Source of the DNA: Planctellipticum variicoloris
GTDB lineage: Bacteria > Planctomycetota > Planctomycetia > Planctomycetales > Planctomycetaceae
Assembly: GCF_030622045.1 (NCBI RefSeq)
Contig: NZ_CP130886.1
Coordinates: 2,679,557 to 2,743,556, forward strand
Direction: 5' to 3'
DNA length: 64,000 nt
Shown here: positions 62,416 through 64,000 of the stretch, one piece after another
Layout: each line of letters begins with the position of its first letter
How positions within the stretch are numbered: the first letter of the stretch is position 1
Notes under the pieces: generated by a model
What the model was told of the DNA's origin: nothing
Databases searched by the model: none
What the model saw: only the letters and a program-made list of their open reading frames with translations
Made by a program: the position numbers and the translations under genes

Positions 62416-62539
62416 ATGTCGAATGTCGAAGGCGGAATGTCGAAAGAAGTTGAGAGTCTAGAGATGAGAGTCTAGAGCCAGAGAATACGGAGCATCCGGT
62501 TGACCTTTCTGGCGATGAGCGATCCGCGATTTGCGATCA
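62416..62539. repeat. Heptamer-phased repeats, nine and four units
   Basis: 62416-62478: ATGTCGA, ATGTCGA, AGGCGGA, ATGTCGA, AAGAAGT, TGAGAGT, CTAGAGA, TGAGAGT, CTAGAGC. 62512-62539: GCGATGA, GCGATCC, GCGATTT, GCGATCA. Both keep exact 7-base phase. The second resembles the repeat at 45251-45271. It lies about 40 bases before the NUDIX gene start. Confidence 0.83.
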
Positions 62540-62580
62540 GCCGCTTTTTACCGGTCAATCGCTAAGAAACCTGATTCGTT

Positions 62581-63024
62581 ATGAAGAAGACCAAGGCCTG
62601 CGGAGTTCTCGTTTTTCGGCGGCAGCCGCAGCTCTCGTTTCTGTTGATGAAGCATCCCCATCGCTACGATCTGCCGAAGGGGCACATTGAGGAAGGGGAG
62701 ACTGAGGAGCAGTGCGCGCTGCGGGAAATGTGGGAAGAGACGGGGATTTCGTTTCACTCGGTCAGGCTCCAGCCGGGCTTCCGCTACAGCGAGGTCTATC
62801 ACCCCTACGAAGCCCGCTTCGGCCCCGGCCGAGTCGAGAAAACTCTCGTGATCTTCATCGGCTGGCTGCTGAAGGACAGCCCGATTACGGTGACCGAGCA
62901 CGGCGACTTCGAATGGCGGAACTGGGAACCGCCGCACGACATCCAGCGGTTCACGATCAACCCGCTGCTGGAAGCCTGCGAAAAGTTCTTCGCCGAGCAC
63001 CCGATTCCGACCGATTGCGTTTGA
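62581..63024 (+). CDS. NUDIX hydrolase
   Basis: A 147-residue cytoplasmic protein with a full Nudix box: G34-x5-E40-x7-R48-E49-x-W-E52-E53-x-G55-I (GHIEEGE...REMWEETGI), which binds Mg2+ and positions a diphosphate substrate. The start MKKTKACGVLVFRR and the Tyr-rich YSEVYHPYEARFG suggest an Ap4A- or dinucleoside-polyphosphate-type subgroup, but this cannot be settled by eye. No strong ribosome site. It is followed by a long palindrome. Confidence 0.93.
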   Translation: MKKTKACGVLVFRRQPQLSFLLMKHPHRYDLPKGHIEEGETEEQCALREMWEETGISFHSVRLQPGFRYSEVYHPYEARFGPGRVEKTLVIFIGWLLKDSPITVTEHGDFEWRNWEPPHDIQRFTINPLLEACEKFFAEHPIPTDCV

Positions 63025-63042
63025 ATCAGTTAATAAAGAGGA

Positions 63043-63248
63043 TTCACCGCGGAGACGCGGAGGACGCGGAGTTCAGAAGAGAAATCCCAGGAAAGTGAAA
63101 AGTGAGTAGTGAGTAATGCAAAGTGAGAAGTGGTATGAGCCGTTTGGGCCTGCCACTCTCCGTCACTTTGCACTACTCACTATTCAATACTCACTTTTCA
63201 CTTTCTTGCTCCTGGTCTTCTCCGCGTCCTCCGCGTCTCCGCGGTGAA
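63043..63248. repeat. 206-bp imperfect palindrome with heptamer-phased arms
   Basis: The outer arms, 63043-63071 and 63220-63248, are perfect 29-base reverse complements, themselves made of GCGGAGAC and GCGGAGGAC-like steps. Inside, 63094-63135 (AGTGAAA, AGTGAGT, AGTGAGT, AATGCAA, AGTGAGA, AGTGGTA) pairs imperfectly with 63164-63205 (CACTTTG, CACTACT, CACTATT, CAATACT, CACTTTT, CACTTTC). The centre near 63140-63155 is unpaired. It fills the gap between the NUDIX and dihydroorotase genes. It could form a very long hairpin RNA or cruciform. Confidence 0.88.
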
Positions 63249-63283
63249 ATCTTCTTCTTTCCGAACAGGAACGAAGACGAATC

Positions 63284-64000
63284 ATGCGAACGCGAATTCA
63301 CGGCGGAACCTGCGTCCTGCCCGATCAGACGGCGAAAGTCGATCTGCTGCTGGAAGACGGGCGGATTCTGGCCATCGATCCGCCGCGGACGGCCGCCGCG
63401 GACGAGGTGATCGATGCCACGGGGCTGCATGTCATTCCAGGCGTCGTCGACGATCAAGTGCACTTCCGCGATCCGGGGCTGACGCATAAAGAAGATCTGC
63501 ACACCGCGTCTCGCGCGTGCGCGAAGGGGGGAGTGACCTCTTTTCTGGAGATGCCCAACACCAAGCCGACCACGACCACGGTCGAACGGCTGGCCGAGAA
63601 GCTGGCGCTGGCCGCCGGGAAGTCGCTGGTCAACTACGGATTCTACATCGGCGCGACGCCGGAGAACTTGGCCGAGCTGCAGGCGGTTCGCCGGACGCCC
63701 GGGATCAAGATTTTTATCGGATCGAGCACTGGCGATCTGCTGGTCGACCAGCAGCCGGCGCTGGAGCGGATCTTCGCTGAGACGACGCTGCCGATCTGCG
63801 CCCACTGCGAAGACGAATCGACCGTCCGGGCCAATGCCGCGGCCCTCGGCGGCGGAACGGAACTTCGCGACCACTCGAAGATCCGTGACGAGAAGGCGGC
63901 TGTCATCGCCACGACGCGGGCGCTCGACCTGGCCTATCGCCACAATCATCGATTTCACGTGCTGCACGTTTCCACGGCGGCGGAACTGCCGATCGTGCGG
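63284..64000 (+). CDS. pyrC: Dihydroorotase (5' part; continues beyond window)
   Basis: The first 239 residues of an amidohydrolase that cyclises carbamoyl aspartate to dihydroorotate in pyrimidine synthesis. Markers are [25 protein letters not shown] (residues 48-73), [26 protein letters not shown] with the probable carboxylated Lys, ICAHCEDE and FHVLHVST. The DDQVHFR motif has Gln where many relatives have the first metal His (HxH). This form is usual for one dihydroorotase subgroup, so activity is still likely. It starts 35 bases after the palindrome with only a weak ribosome site. Confidence 0.9.
   Translation, partial: MRTRIHGGTCVLPDQTAKVDLLLEDGRILAIDPPRTAAADEVIDATGLHVIPGVVDDQVHFRDPGLTHKEDLHTASRACAKGGVTSFLEMPNTKPTTTTVERLAEKLALAAGKSLVNYGFYIGATPENLAELQAVRRTPGIKIFIGSSTGDLLVDQQPALERIFAETTLPICAHCEDESTVRANAAALGGGTELRDHSKIRDEKAAVIATTRALDLAYRHNHRFHVLHVSTAAELPIVR

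Noticed and set aside
62416-62539. CRISPR array
   Set aside because: Repeats are 7 bases long, degenerate and directly adjacent, without the 25-40 base repeats and unique spacers of CRISPR. No cas genes in the window.

Overview
The window is high-GC bacterial DNA that almost certainly comes from a member of the Planctomycetota (order Planctomycetales; genus not determinable from sequence alone). The support is gene content: four DUF1559 pseudopilin-like genes, a PVC-type dehydrogenase/HEAT/cytochrome c fusion, DUF1080 domains, a ceramidase-like secreted hydrolase, a planctomycete-style PilM cluster, and many secreted proteins or lipoproteins with unknown roles.

Layout. 1-4626 (minus): pilM and two membrane-anchored partners, the last cut by the window edge. 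5134-13562 (plus): GH38-like protein, cmk, an FdhF/YdeP-like molybdoenzyme, an OmpH/Skp-like lipoprotein and a secreted alpha/beta hydrolase. 13641-14937 (minus): a small lipoprotein and a DUF1559 gene. 15264-18020: a two-domain DUF1080 gene whose stop codon lies in the terminal inverted repeat of an intact IS4-family element. 18096-25399: trypsin-like protease, nth, LON-domain protein, apt, PVC-type dehydrogenase and csrA.

26281-37740 (plus) is the most distinctive region. It holds three successive units, each made of a DUF1559 pseudopilin-like gene, a small lipoprotein of one paralogous family, and one or two exported thiol-redox-like proteins (AhpD/carboxymuconolactone decarboxylase-like and/or deiodinase-like with EF-hands). 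The third unit ends in one 841-residue protein combining EF-hands, a deiodinase-like domain and two AhpD-like domains. I infer a surface or periplasmic redox system with paralogous pseudopilins; it matches no characterised system I recognise.

37836-47144: an MgtE-like transporter, an anti-sigma kinase/STAS partner-switch pair, a double GNAT protein, a zinc-type dehydrogenase, and two adjacent large GTPases, the second with membrane segments. 47313-49001 is a decayed island at a CAT-anticodon tRNA gene: a frameshifted tyrosine integrase reading into the tRNA, a 49-residue Mrr-like N-terminal fragment and a broken HsdR fragment. 49152-64000: an SGNH hydrolase, a convergent pair of paralogous secreted proteins, metY, a 1205-residue AsmA-like protein, a glycine-rich membrane protein, a ceramidase-like protein, a NUDIX hydrolase and the start of a dihydroorotase gene.

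A second recurrent signal is non-coding. At least ten intergenic sites carry degenerate tandem repeats in strict 7-base phase, with different heptamers at different sites and often starting within a few bases of a stop codon. One site is part of a 206-bp imperfect palindrome (63043-63248) with perfect 29-bp arms.
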